From assembly GCF_037076455.1 (NCBI RefSeq), contig NZ_AP028679.1, positions 697,501-761,500 on the forward strand: 64,000 nt of DNA, written 5' to 3'. Under the pieces are notes generated by a model. It was given only the letters and a program-made list of their open reading frames with translations. It had not been told where the DNA came from and made no database searches. Positions within the stretch are counted from its first letter, which is position 1; each line of letters begins with the position of its first letter. The stretch is from Desulfoferula mesophila. GTDB taxonomy: Bacteria > Desulfobacterota > Desulfarculia > Desulfarculales > Desulfarculaceae. Positions 1 to 9,943 of this stretch are shown here, one piece after another. The translations under genes were made by a program, and so were the position numbers.

Positions 1-2
1 AG

Positions 3-449
3 GCGGCCTCGCAAAGCGGTTGCCTGGCCGAGGTGGTGGTGCTTACTCCTCAGGGGGTGATGGAACTGGCCGGTTCCTCGTGCCGCCAGGTGCGCGCGGT
101 GGCGGTCTACGCCCTGGGCGAGATGGGCGAGTCTCGGGCGGTGGAGTTGCTGGTGATTCTGCTGCAAGACCCTGACCGCCACATCCGGCGCATCGCCGTG
201 CGGGCCTTGGGCAAGATCGGAGACCCAAGGGCGCTGGAGCCCTTGGCGGCGGTTCTGGTCAATGACAACGAAGACCTGAGCGTGCGCTGCGCCGCCGCCT
301 GGGCCCTGGGTGGCCTGGGTGATCCGCGGGCCCATGAGGCGCTGCGGAGCGCGGCTAATTCCCCTCACGGCCGTCTGAACCGCGCCAGCCGCGAGGCCGC
401 CGACCGGCTGGAAGGGGCTGGGGTCAATGTCTCCAGCAGCAGCCTGTAA
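3..449 (+). CDS. HEAT-repeat protein, C-terminal part (5' end outside window)
   Basis: The frame is open to the window edge, so this is the 3' end of a longer gene; a GTG at 33 is only an internal codon. The visible 148 codons hold at least three PBS-lyase-type HEAT repeats, with the recurring pattern of a small-residue helix, then G-D/E-P/S-R-A-x-E-x-L and a second helix (for example ALGKIGDPRALEPL and ALGGLGDPRAHEAL). Such repeats form an alpha-solenoid that mediates protein-protein contact; no enzyme motif is visible. The partner and pathway cannot be told from this fragment. Stop TAA at 447-449. Confidence 0.8.
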   Translation, partial: AASQSGCLAEVVVLTPQGVMELAGSSCRQVRAVAVYALGEMGESRAVELLVILLQDPDRHIRRIAVRALGKIGDPRALEPLAAVLVNDNEDLSVRCAAAWALGGLGDPRAHEALRSAANSPHGRLNRASREAADRLEGAGVNVSSSSL

Positions 450-633
450 GATGTCGCGGGGGTGGGGGGAAGCAACGCCGGCCAATGGGGGGCCGGCAGT
501 GCGTTTTTGCTGGTGCTGGAGTGGCCTGGAGCGGCCCTGGCCCAGGCACCGCGCCCGCAGGCCCCTGGCGACCTTTACCAGGAAATGGTTAAGGCATTTT
601 TACCTGCTCGCGATCCGCTATTGAGCCCTTTCG

Positions 634-654
634 CCCGCCGGGGCCATCGGCGGG
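634..654. terminator. Weak hairpin between HEAT gene and porin gene
   Basis: Seven-base perfect stem CCCGCCG (634-640) and CGGCGGG (648-654) with a 7-nt loop, nine bases past the porin stop codon on the minus strand. On the plus strand it is followed by TTTCTC; there is no clean T tract on either side, so it may be a weak bidirectional terminator or only a 3' stabilising hairpin. Confidence 0.35.
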
Positions 655-662
655 TTTCTCGC

Positions 663-2138
663 CTAAAAAATGAACTTGCTGGTGAGCTGTAAGCGGGTGT
701 CGTCGCCGCTGGCCCCGTCCTTGTCCACCCGCTCGCCCCAAAGCAGCTCGCCGCCCAGCACCCACCAGGAGGCGGGTTGCCAGATCAGGTTGGCGCAGGA
801 ATATTGGGAGGAGTGGTAGGAGTCGTAGGGTTGGTTGTCGGCGTTGTCCACGTAAAGCCCGCCGTAGAGAATCACCGAGGTCAGGTTTTCGGTCCACCGG
901 TGCTCGTAGGCCAGGTAATAGCCCCATACCGGCAGCACTTCCAGGCTGTTGTCGGTGTCGTTGTAATAGGCGTCGGGCGGCGCGTCGTTGATGGTGGAGC
1001 CCATGCCCTGGCCGTAGGCCAGCGAAAAGGTCAGGTTGTCCCCTTTATGCAACCAGGGCAGCCCCAGGTTGCCGTTGGCCAACAGGCCCCAGCCCAACGC
1101 GCTCTCGCTGGGCCCGTTGTCCTGGCTGGCCCTGAGATCGCGCAGCAGGGCCGAGCCCTGGAACTTGAGCGGACCGGCCAGCCACTCCAGGGACGCCACC
1201 CCGTCGGGCCAGGTGGTGAGCGCGTCCGCCCCTTGGATAATGTGGTCGTCCGGGGATTCCAGGCCCAGCTTCAGGGTCAGTCCCTGGCCCACGGCGCGGG
1301 ACCAGCGCACCTGGGGCAGCCGTTGGCCCACCTCGGCGCTGGGCCCCTCGTAATCCAGGATGTTGGGCCAGGCGTCGGCGTAATGGATGGTGGACCAGGT
1401 CTGGCCGACCAAGAGATCTCCACCAAAGACGTAACGGCTCAACTCTCCGTAGGCCTCGCGCAGGCGCAGGTCCGGCGAGGCGCTTTGGGGATCGCCGAAA
1501 AAGTCCACGGAAAGAAAGGTCTTCAGGCGTCCCTCCTCCAGGGGGGTGCGGGTCTCGAACCAAAAGCGGGTGGCCTTTACGCTGAAGGTGGTCTGGCCGT
1601 CCGAGCCCTCGGCCTTGGTGGCCCCCCGGGTGACGATGTCGGCGGTCACGAAGTCGGCCGGGGAGGTAATGGCCCCGGTGTCGTGGATCAGATCGAGTTC
1701 GGCGAAGCCGCCCAGGGCCATGCGGGTCTTGCTGCCCGCCACCGCGAAGGAGCCGGGCCAATCTTCTTCGGCCTGCTTGGCCGCCTTGGGAACGGCGGCG
1801 GTCTTGGGGGCGGCGGCTTGGGCCGGGGCGGGCGTGGCGGCGGGTTGGCGCTCGGCCTTTACCAGGCCGCTCACCTGCTCCTGCAAGGCCCGCAGCATCT
1901 GTTGCTGCTGCTCAAGTTGCTTTTGCTGGGCCTGCAACTGACGTTGCTGCAGCTCGATAACCTGCTGCATCTGCCGCACCTTGGCGGCGTAATCCTGGGC
2001 CGCCTCGCCGCCGGCCGGCTGCGCCAGGGCGCTGGGCGGCGTCCCGGGCCAAAGGGCCACGGCGGCCAAAATCATCCCCACCTGCAAAATCCGGCCAAAA
2101 GATCGCCGTCCCACCCCGAAGATCTCCTTTGAGCGCAT
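663..2138 (-). CDS. DcaP-like outer-membrane porin
   Basis: 491 residues. The N-terminus has basic residues, a hydrophobic stretch at about 20-35 and a likely signal peptidase site after ALA-Q (residues 38-40). Residues 50-95 are a Gln-rich coiled coil, followed by an Ala/Pro linker and then a long segment of alternating beta strands ending in aromatic phenylalanine (KFIF), as outer-membrane beta barrels do. Coiled coil plus barrel matches the trimeric DcaP family, whose studied members import dicarboxylates; the substrate here is inferred only as a small organic anion. It is divergent from the acyl-CoA dehydrogenase gene at 2391. Start ATG at 2138 has AAAGGTG about 8 nt upstream. Periplasmic TAXI receptors in this window would need such an outer-membrane entry route. 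Confidence 0.8.
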   Translation of the reverse strand: MRSKEIFGVGRRSFGRILQVGMILAAVALWPGTPPSALAQPAGGEAAQDYAAKVRQMQQVIELQQRQLQAQQKQLEQQQQMLRALQEQVSGLVKAERQPAATPAPAQAAAPKTAAVPKAAKQAEEDWPGSFAVAGSKTRMALGGFAELDLIHDTGAITSPADFVTADIVTRGATKAEGSDGQTTFSVKATRFWFETRTPLEEGRLKTFLSVDFFGDPQSASPDLRLREAYGELSRYVFGGDLLVGQTWSTIHYADAWPNILDYEGPSAEVGQRLPQVRWSRAVGQGLTLKLGLESPDDHIIQGADALTTWPDGVASLEWLAGPLKFQGSALLRDLRASQDNGPSESALGWGLLANGNLGLPWLHKGDNLTFSLAYGQGMGSTINDAPPDAYYNDTDNSLEVLPVWGYYLAYEHRWTENLTSVILYGGLYVDNADNQPYDSYHSSQYSCANLIWQPASWWVLGGELLWGERVDKDGASGDDTRLQLTSKFIF

Positions 2139-2390
2139 CGTCCAACACCTTTGTCCCGCTGGTTAACCGGGAGGTTTGCCCCCCCTTGCTGGGGCATCAT
2201 ATAGCAATAGCCGTCGGGGAATGAAGGTTTATGCCCGGCCACGGCCCTTTTCTTCCCAGGGATCGGGTTGAGCGCCGCCGCCTTGCATCGACTAAGCGGA
2301 CGCCCATGTATTACAATCGGAATCGTTTTGCCGCCCGGCCCGGGAGGGGCCCCGGCGGAAGCGGATACGCGCAGGAAAGGGAAGATCGAC

Positions 2391-3362
2391 ATGATTGAGC
2401 AAAACGGTTCCAAGGGCGAGGGGCAAAGGGCGATACCGGTGAGCGTCATCGGAGCGGGCATCATGGGCCACGGCATAGCCCAGGTCTTCGCCCTGGCCGG
2501 GCACCCGGTCCGGCTGTACGACCCCAACTCCGAGGTGTTGGCCACGGCCCGGGAGCGGGTGCGGGCCAGCCTGGACAGCTTCGTGGGGGTGGGCCTGGTG
2601 AGCGAGGCCCAGGCCGCCCGCTGCCTGGAAAACCTAACCACCCGGGCAGACCTGGCCGCCGCGTGTGACGGGGCGGGGCTGGTGGTCGAGGTGGCGCCCG
2701 AAAAAATGGATCTCAAGCGGGAGCTGTTCGCCCGGGTGGAGCCCCTGGTGGGGGAGCGGGTTATCCTGGCCAGCAACACCTCGGCCTTGTCCATCAACGA
2801 GCTGAGCCGCGACTTGGAGCGGCCGGAGCGCTTTCTGGGCATCCACTTCTGGAACCCGCCGCAGGTCATTCCCTGCGTGGAGGTGATACCGGGTCAATAC
2901 ACCGAGGTGGCGGTGGCCGATCGGGTGGTGGAGCTCTTGAAGCTGGCGGACAAGGAGCCGGTGCGCCTGAAGCGCGACATCCCCGGCTTTTTGGGCAACC
3001 GCTTGCAGCACGCCCTGCAGCGGGAGGCCCTGGCCCTGGTGGAGCAGGGGGCGGCCGAGCCCGAGGAGGTGGACCGGGTGGTGCGCTACGGCTTCGGCCT
3101 GCGCCTGGCCCTGATGGGCCCTTTGGAGCGGGCCGACCTGGGCGGTCTGGACACAACCCTGGCGGTGCAGCGTTACCTGCTGCCCCACCTGGACCGGCGC
3201 ACCGAGGCCTCGCCGCCATTGGAGGCGCTGGTGGAGCAGGGGCGGCTGGGGGTCAAGAGCGGCGGCGGCTTCTACGACTGGCCCCCGGAAAAGGCGGCCA
3301 AACGCCAGGCCCAGCGTGACCGGGCCCTGCTGGAGATCATCAAGCTGACCCGGGAGCTATAG
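2391..3362 (+). CDS. 3-hydroxyacyl-CoA dehydrogenase
   Basis: 323 residues, close to the usual ~290 plus a short N-terminal extension. Rossmann motif GAGIMGHGIA (about residues 20-29) binds NAD; ASNTSAL and the HFWNPP segment correspond to the family's ASNTSxL and HFxNP catalytic-histidine region, and the C-terminal domain ends in the typical VKSGGGFYDW. It should oxidise an L-3-hydroxyacyl-CoA to the 3-oxoacyl-CoA in beta-oxidation or butyryl-CoA-type pathways. HFWNPPQVIP differs from the more common HFFNPxxxMxLVE, so the substrate may be unusual (hydroxy-acid or crystallin-like branch). ATG 2391 is chosen over an upstream in-frame start at 2268 because AGGAAAGG precedes it by 10 nt. Monocistronic; the convergent regulator gene ends 2 nt away. 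Confidence 0.85.
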   Translation: MIEQNGSKGEGQRAIPVSVIGAGIMGHGIAQVFALAGHPVRLYDPNSEVLATARERVRASLDSFVGVGLVSEAQAARCLENLTTRADLAAACDGAGLVVEVAPEKMDLKRELFARVEPLVGERVILASNTSALSINELSRDLERPERFLGIHFWNPPQVIPCVEVIPGQYTEVAVADRVVELLKLADKEPVRLKRDIPGFLGNRLQHALQREALALVEQGAAEPEEVDRVVRYGFGLRLALMGPLERADLGGLDTTLAVQRYLLPHLDRRTEASPPLEALVEQGRLGVKSGGGFYDWPPEKAAKRQAQRDRALLEIIKLTREL

Positions 3363-3364
3363 GG

Positions 3365-4780
<1,416 letters not shown>

Positions 4781-4791
4781 GCTTTCTCCTG

Positions 4792-4811
4792 ACAGGTGTA
4801 TAGACACTTGT
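4792..4811. promoter_or_regulatory. Candidate activator-binding palindrome
   Basis: ACAGGTGT, spacer ATAG, ACACTTGT: a 20-bp dyad with one imperfect pair. It lies 12-31 bp upstream of the activator's start codon and about 100 bp upstream of the sigma-54 promoter at 4913. That is the usual distance for an enhancer-type upstream activating site, and its position would also allow autoregulation of the activator gene. Confidence 0.5.
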
Positions 4812-4912
4812 AAATATAAACGTAAAAAAGCTATAGGGCCATTGGTATTTTCGTCTGAGGTCGAGAACCCCCAATGTCGCATTATGTTTGGTAAATTAAA
4901 TTTCCTGCCCGC

Positions 4913-4929
4913 TTGGCTCGCTAATTGCT
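4913..4929 (+). promoter_or_regulatory. Sigma-54 (-24/-12) promoter of the HybA-HybB-cytochrome operon
   Basis: TTGGCTCG, 4 nt, TTGCT. This matches the consensus YTGGCACG-N4-TTGCW at all but one position, with the invariant GG and GC exactly 10 nt apart. It sits between the divergent sigma-54 activator gene and the first operon gene, giving a predicted transcript start near 4941 and an 80-nt leader. Confidence 0.8.
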
Positions 4930-5020
4930 CTTTACCGACCAAATTATCTAACCATACGAAAACAGTGGTTATAATCCTACTGAAAGACTCGTGTATTGCC
5001 GCACTGGAAAGGAATGCCAA

Positions 5021-5935
5021 GTGGAGTTGAATAGGAGGAAATTTTTAGGGCTTACCGGGACGGCCCTGGGGGCGACGGCCCTGGGCAAGCCCGGCCGGGC
5101 CCAGGCGGCCCGCGCCTATCAGCCGCCGCCGGACGCCTACGGCTGCCTGGTGGACCTGAGCGTGTGCGTGGGATGCCGCAAATGCGAGCAGGCCTGCAAC
5201 CAGGTGAACCACCTGGCCGAGCCCGAGCGGCCCTTTGACGACCTCACCGTGCTGGACGCCAAGCGCCGCCCCGGCCCCGAGGCTTTCACCGTGATCAACC
5301 GCCACTACACCGGCCGCCGCGACGAGCGCAACCAGCTGGCCCCCACCTTCGTGAAGGTGCAGTGCATGCATTGCCAGGACCCGGCCTGCGCCAGCGCCTG
5401 CATCGTGGGGGCGCTGAGTAAAAAGCCCAACGGCGCGGTGCACTACGACGTGAGCAAGTGCATCGGCTGCCGCTACTGCATGGTGGCCTGTCCTTTCCAG
5501 ATTCCGGCCTACGAGTATCACGACCCGCTGACTCCCCGGGTGCGCAAGTGCACCTTCTGTTTCGAGCGCATCTCCCAGGAGGGGGGCAAGCCCGGCTGCG
5601 CCCAGGTCTGCCCGGTGGAGGCCATAACCTTCGGCAAGCGCTCGGAGCTGATCAAGCTGGCCAAGCAAAAGATGGCCGACGACCCCGGCCGCTACCAGCC
5701 CACGATCTACGGCGAAAAGGAGGTGGGCGGCACCAGTTGGCTCTACATCTCCCGCGAGCCCTTTGCCAAGCTGGGCTTCCAGAATCTGCCCCAGCGGCCC
5801 ATGCCGCACCTCACCGAGACCATTCAGCACGGCGTCTTCGCCTACATGTGGGCCCCCCTGTCCTTGTTCGCCCTGCTGGGCGGGGCCATGGCCGTGTTCA
5901 ACCGGCGGCGGGACCAAGGGGAGGGCGACAAATGA
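5021..5935 (+). CDS. HybA-like periplasmic four-cluster ferredoxin with Tat signal and C-terminal anchor
   Basis: 304 residues. The twin-arginine signal NRRKFLGLTG lies at the extreme N-terminus. Cysteine sets follow in order: CVGCRKCEQAC, CMHCQDPAC with CIVGA, CIGCRYCMVAC and CTFCFERI with CAQVC, enough for four [4Fe-4S] clusters in the DmsB/HybA fold. A hydrophobic helix near residues 275-293 followed by RRR anchors it to the membrane, as in HybA. It should pass electrons between the multihaem cytochrome and the HybB-like membrane partner. Start GTG 5021 has GGAAAGGA 7 nt upstream; GTG 4991 would put the Tat motif unusually far in. It overlaps the next gene as ATGA. Confidence 0.9.
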   Translation: MELNRRKFLGLTGTALGATALGKPGRAQAARAYQPPPDAYGCLVDLSVCVGCRKCEQACNQVNHLAEPERPFDDLTVLDAKRRPGPEAFTVINRHYTGRRDERNQLAPTFVKVQCMHCQDPACASACIVGALSKKPNGAVHYDVSKCIGCRYCMVACPFQIPAYEYHDPLTPRVRKCTFCFERISQEGGKPGCAQVCPVEAITFGKRSELIKLAKQKMADDPGRYQPTIYGEKEVGGTSWLYISREPFAKLGFQNLPQRPMPHLTETIQHGVFAYMWAPLSLFALLGGAMAVFNRRRDQGEGDK

Positions 5936-7161
5936 GCGCGCACAGCCACGCGGCGCCCCTGCAAGGCCGGGCCCGCTTCTGGAGCCCCGGCGCCCTGGTC
6001 ATGGCCGCCCTGGCGGTCATCGGCTTCCTGTTCGTCTTGGGCCGCTACACCGGCGGCCTGGGCGCGGTGAGCCACCTGAGCCAATCCCACCCCTGGGGCC
6101 TGTGGATCGGAGTGGACGTGGCCTCGGGCGTGGCCCTGGCCGCCGGCGGCTTCACCACCGCGGCCCTGGCCCATATCTTCGGACGCCACGCCTACGAGCC
6201 GGTGGTGCGTCCCGCCCTGCTCACCGCCTTGTTGGGCTACGTCTTCGTGTCCCTGGCCCTTTTGGTGGACATCGGCCGCTCCTGGGCCATCTGGAAGCCC
6301 ATGGTCTTTTGGAACCCCAACTCGGTGCTCTTCGAAGTGGCCATGTGCGTGATGATCTACACCGCGGTGCTGCACGCCGAGTTCCTGCCCGTGGTGGCCG
6401 AGCGCTTCCAAAAAGGCTTCGGCGCCTCGTTGGCCAACCGTTCCTGGCCGGTGGTGGCCGTGGCCGAGCTGCTGGAGGGCCTGCTGGCCTTTTTGAACCG
6501 CAACCTGAGCAAGGTGATGTGGTTGTTCATCATCGCCGGGGTGGTGCTTTCGTGCATGCACCAGTCGGGCCTGGGCTCCCTGCTGCTCATCGCCCCCACC
6601 AAGATGAGCCCCCTTTGGTACACCCCCATCCTGCCGCTGCTGTTCCTCACTTCGGCCATCGCGGTGGGCTTTCCCATAGTGGTGTTCGAAAACACCCTGG
6701 TCAGCGCCTCGTTCGAGCTTGAGGACGAGATGGACATCCTCTCGCGCATGGTGCGCATCACCATCGTGCTGTTGGGCATCTACGGGGCGCTCAAGATCGG
6801 CGACGTGATCTACCGCGGCGCGTGGCCCCTCATCTTCGACGGCTCGACCCAGGGCCGCGCCTTTATGGTGGAGGTGCTGGTCGGGGTGGTCATTCCCTGG
6901 CTCATGCTGCTGTTCCCGGCGGTGCGCAACCACCGCACCCCCCTGTTCATCGCCGCCTGCCTCATCGTGGGCGGGGTGGTCATCAACCGCATCAACGTGT
7001 TCCTGGTGGCCTACCAGCCGCCTTATCCGGTGCAGTCCTACTTCCCCTCGGTGGGGGAGATGGCCATAACCGCCGGATTCATAGCCACTCTCATGCTGGC
7101 CTATCGCTTCACCGTCTACTTCTTCCCGGTTCTTTCCCCCGCAGGAAAGGAGGCCAACTGA
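5932..7161 (+). CDS. HybB/NrfD-family quinone-interacting membrane protein
   Basis: 409 residues with about ten transmembrane helices. Family segments visible include HPWGLWIGVDV near residue 50, the second-helix GGFTTAA, and DIGRSW near 105. NrfD/HybB-family proteins carry no haem; they bind (mena)quinone and exchange electrons with the attached ferredoxin. It starts in an ATGA overlap with the HybA-like gene and ends in a TGATG overlap with the cytochrome gene, so the three are translationally coupled and should form one membrane complex. Confidence 0.9.
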   Translation: MSAHSHAAPLQGRARFWSPGALVMAALAVIGFLFVLGRYTGGLGAVSHLSQSHPWGLWIGVDVASGVALAAGGFTTAALAHIFGRHAYEPVVRPALLTALLGYVFVSLALLVDIGRSWAIWKPMVFWNPNSVLFEVAMCVMIYTAVLHAEFLPVVAERFQKGFGASLANRSWPVVAVAELLEGLLAFLNRNLSKVMWLFIIAGVVLSCMHQSGLGSLLLIAPTKMSPLWYTPILPLLFLTSAIAVGFPIVVFENTLVSASFELEDEMDILSRMVRITIVLLGIYGALKIGDVIYRGAWPLIFDGSTQGRAFMVEVLVGVVIPWLMLLFPAVRNHRTPLFIAACLIVGGVVINRINVFLVAYQPPYPVQSYFPSVGEMAITAGFIATLMLAYRFTVYFFPVLSPAGKEAN

Positions 7162-9386
7162 TGAGCGCGCGACGCAAGAAATATTTGAGCCTGTGGCTGG
7201 TGGGGCTGATGGTGGGTCTGGGCCTGGTGCTCTACGCCTACCAGGGACCCGACGCCGCCACCCCGGCCGCGCCCGCCGCGCCCAAGCCCTTCGACCCCGT
7301 GGCCGCGGCCAAGAAGTGGAAGAAGCCCCCGCCGCCTCCGCCGCCCAAGGTCAACCCCGACGGCACCCCCTGGGTGCCCGTGGATCAGGTGGCCGCCCTC
7401 AAGCTGGCCCACGAGGTCCCGCCTTTGGTGGTCAAGGCCCTGGAGGAGAGCCAGCGCCAGCGCCGCCTGCGCCTGGGCGACAAGATGCCCACGCTCAAGG
7501 ACATGAAGCGCCCCTACCTGGTGCTGGACAGCCCGGTGGTCAACCAGGAAGGCGATCAGTTCGAGGCGGTGCGCTTCATGCACCGCAAGCACGCCGCGGT
7601 GCTGCAGGACCAGTGCTTCGTCTGCCACCACGCCAAGCCGGCGGCCCCGGACGCCTCGGAGACCACCCGTTGCGTGGCCTGTCACCAGGGCTCGTTCAAC
7701 CCCGAGCTGCCCGGCCGCCTGGGGCTCAAGGCCGCCCTGCACCGCCAGTGCATGGGCTGCCACGAAAAGCGCCAGCAAGGGCCGGTGGGCTGCACCGATT
7801 GCCACGCCAAGAAGGTGCCCGACCACCGCAAGCTGGTGAAGCTGCCCGACAAGCCCGACCCCATCACCGTGACCAAGGAGTGCCTGCGCTGTCACCAGGA
7901 GCAGGCCGACCAATTGCACGGCGCGGCCCACTGGCAGTGGAAAGGCCCCTCGCCCTTCACCGTGGAGCATGAAAAGCGCATCGACATGGGCAAGGCCACC
8001 AACACCATCAACAACTTCTGCGTGGCCCTGCCTTCCAACTGGCCCCGCTGCACCTCCTGCCACGCGGGATACGGCTGGAGCGACGCCAACTTCGACTTCA
8101 ACGACCAGACCCGCATGGACTGCCTGGTCTGCCACGACACCACCGGCACCTACCGCAAGGTGCCCACCGCCGCCGGCTGGCCCTTCCTGCAGCTGGATCT
8201 CAAGAAGATCGCCCAGAGCGTGGGCCATCCCAACCGCAAGAACTGCGGCGACTGCCACTTCCAAGGCGGCGGCGGCGACGCGGTCAAGCACGGCGACATG
8301 AACGGCATCCTCTACTACCCCTCCAAGAACTGCGACGTGCACATGGGGGGTATGGACTTCGCCTGCCAGGAGTGCCACAAGACCCGCAACCATAAGATCA
8401 GCGGCCGCTCGCTGTCGCTGCCCGTGGCCGAGGGCTCGCGCACCTGCCAGGATTGCCACACCGCCAAGCCCCACCACGGCAACTCGCTGCTGGACCACCA
8501 CCTCAACCGCCACGTGGAGCACCTGTTCTGCGTCACCTGCCACAGTCCGGTTTATGCCAAGTGCCGGGCCACCAAGACCTGGTGGGACTGGTCCAAGGCG
8601 GGCCACAAGGAGCGCAAGCCCAAGAAGGACCGCTACGGCATGCCCGACTATGACTGGAAAAAGGGCGAGTTCAAGTGGAAGGAGAGCATGAAGCCCACCT
8701 ACGCCTGGTACAACGGCAAAGTGGAGCGGGTGCTGCTGGGAGACAAGATCGACACCTCCAAGGTGGTGGACATCACCAAGCCGGTGGGCGGGTTCCGCGA
8801 TCCAGACAGCCGCATCTATCCCTTCAAGCTCATGGAGGGCATCCAGCCCGCCGATGCGCTCAACAAGCTGCTGCTGGTGCCCCACCTCTACGGCCCCGGC
8901 GGCTTCTGGGCCACCATAGGCAAGACCAAGGCTCCGGTGCCCGAGAAGGTCATCGAGCAGACCTGGAACAAGGCCTTTGCCAAGGGCATGGCCGAGGCCA
9001 TCAAGGTCAACCCCGGCAACCAGGGGCTCAAGCCCTACAGCGGTCAGTACCAATGGGTGCAGACCCGCATGTACTGGGGCCTGACCCACGAGACCATGCC
9101 GGCCACGGCGGCCCTGGGCTGCGCCCAGTGCCACGAGTCCCTGGCCAAGGACAAGACCTGCTGCCGCTGCCACAAGGACGAGCGCCACGTGGACTTCAAG
9201 AAGCTGGCCCACCGGGGCACGGACTTCGAGTGGATGAAAAAGCAGGGCCGCGACGTGCACGAGCTGATCGGGAAGACCGACTACCTGGACTTCAAGGCCC
9301 TGGGTTATAAGGGCGACCCCATCGTCTACGGCGGCCGCCTGAAAAAGCTGCCCCTGGCTTCCACCATCGACCGGGAGTGCAAATAG
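7161..9386 (+). CDS. Membrane-anchored 13-haem c-type cytochrome, OTR-like core
   Basis: 741 residues. An uncleaved-looking N-terminal helix (about 8-27) is followed by an Ala/Pro/Lys-rich tether. Thirteen CXXCH motifs run from residue ~152 to ~670: CFVCH, CVACH, CMGCH, CTDCH, CLRCH, CTSCH, CLVCH, CGDCH, CQECH, CQDCH, CVTCH, CAQCH and CCRCH. The stretch around DCLVCHDTTGTY and NCGDCHFQGGGGDAVKHGD resembles the octahaem tetrathionate-reductase (OTR) family core, with extra haems at both ends and a long haem-free insert (~465-650). It probably exchanges electrons with periplasmic partners or a terminal acceptor and couples to quinone through the two upstream proteins. Last gene of the operon, followed by a strong terminator. 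The true substrate is unknown. Confidence 0.88.
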   Translation: MSARRKKYLSLWLVGLMVGLGLVLYAYQGPDAATPAAPAAPKPFDPVAAAKKWKKPPPPPPPKVNPDGTPWVPVDQVAALKLAHEVPPLVVKALEESQRQRRLRLGDKMPTLKDMKRPYLVLDSPVVNQEGDQFEAVRFMHRKHAAVLQDQCFVCHHAKPAAPDASETTRCVACHQGSFNPELPGRLGLKAALHRQCMGCHEKRQQGPVGCTDCHAKKVPDHRKLVKLPDKPDPITVTKECLRCHQEQADQLHGAAHWQWKGPSPFTVEHEKRIDMGKATNTINNFCVALPSNWPRCTSCHAGYGWSDANFDFNDQTRMDCLVCHDTTGTYRKVPTAAGWPFLQLDLKKIAQSVGHPNRKNCGDCHFQGGGGDAVKHGDMNGILYYPSKNCDVHMGGMDFACQECHKTRNHKISGRSLSLPVAEGSRTCQDCHTAKPHHGNSLLDHHLNRHVEHLFCVTCHSPVYAKCRATKTWWDWSKAGHKERKPKKDRYGMPDYDWKKGEFKWKESMKPTYAWYNGKVERVLLGDKIDTSKVVDITKPVGGFRDPDSRIYPFKLMEGIQPADALNKLLLVPHLYGPGGFWATIGKTKAPVPEKVIEQTWNKAFAKGMAEAIKVNPGNQGLKPYSGQYQWVQTRMYWGLTHETMPATAALGCAQCHESLAKDKTCCRCHKDERHVDFKKLAHRGTDFEWMKKQGRDVHELIGKTDYLDFKALGYKGDPIVYGGRLKKLPLASTIDRECK

Positions 9387-9414
9387 GCCGCAGCTAACCA
9401 ACCGACCCTGACCA

Positions 9415-9449
9415 CGGGGCTTCCGCGCGGGCGGAGGCCCCGTTTTTTT
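9415..9449 (+). terminator. Rho-independent terminator of the cytochrome operon
   Basis: Twelve-pair stem CGGGGCTTCCGC / GCGGAGGCCCCG (one G-U pair) with a 4-nt loop, followed at once by seven T residues at 9443-9449. Confidence 0.9.
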
Positions 9450-9943
9450 GGGGGGGCTACCATCCGGTAGGCCGCCAGGCGGACCCTGGCGGGGCATATG
9501 TGTTTGATTGGCCCCCGCCGGGCGGCCGCGCGCGGCCCTGCCGCGTCGGCGCGGCGGGGGAGCGTGCATCAAGCGCGGCGCGCCGTAAGTACCGCTTTGC
9601 GCCTTCAGGAAATCTGCGGGATGGGCTTGGGAGTGATGGCTTATCGGAGTGGCAGCCGGGCGGCCGATAAATCATACTAATATAGTAGATGAAGCGAGCG
9701 CGTGAGCCGAGGGACACGGGTGCGGATTACAATAATGTCTCTTGACGTGCATACAAGTTACATACAGAATAAATAAAAAACAAGCCTGGACCGGCGGGCG
9801 TCGTCTCGCCGGTGAGATCGGCACTACAAGGGGGGAGTTGGCGGCGGGTACCGGCCTCGGGGCGCGGGAGCGGCGGCAACATCGGTCCAACCCGGCATCT
9901 TGTTGAACGCCCGGCATATTTTTTCGGGCCAGGAGTCATAAAA
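9450..9943. other. Intergenic region before the CyuA cluster
   Basis: About 490 bp without a convincing gene. The first half is GC-rich with no recognisable signal. The second half is AT-richer and holds a candidate sigma-70 promoter (9742-9770) and a 7-bp leader hairpin ACCGGCG (9790-9796) / CGCCGGT (9807-9813). The predicted transcript would have a leader of about 170 nt, long enough for a regulatory RNA, but no known riboswitch was recognised. Confidence 0.5.
9742..9770 (+). promoter_or_regulatory. Candidate sigma-70 promoter with direct repeat
   Basis: TTGACG (9742-9747), 17-nt spacer, CAGAAT (9765-9770). The spacer carries CATACA twice, at 9750-9755 and 9761-9766, an 11-bp period that could be read by a regulator on one face of the helix. 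It would serve the cluster starting at 9944. Confidence 0.45.

Noticed and set aside
450-662. Short plus-strand frames after the HEAT-repeat gene (427-624, 462-692)
   Set aside because: No ribosome site, low-complexity composition, and they run into the end of the porin gene.
777-2132. A 451-codon open frame on the plus strand
   Set aside because: Antisense to the porin gene, with Gly/Leu-rich low complexity and no ribosome site.
4781-5020. N-terminal extension of the sigma-54 activator to 5020
   Set aside because: The region is AT-rich, holds the sigma-54 promoter and dyad, and the ATG at 4780 has its own AGGAGA.
7116-9572. An 818-codon open frame on the minus strand
   Set aside because: Antisense to the 13-haem cytochrome and rich in low-complexity Gly/Val/His; it also runs through the terminator at 9415-9449.
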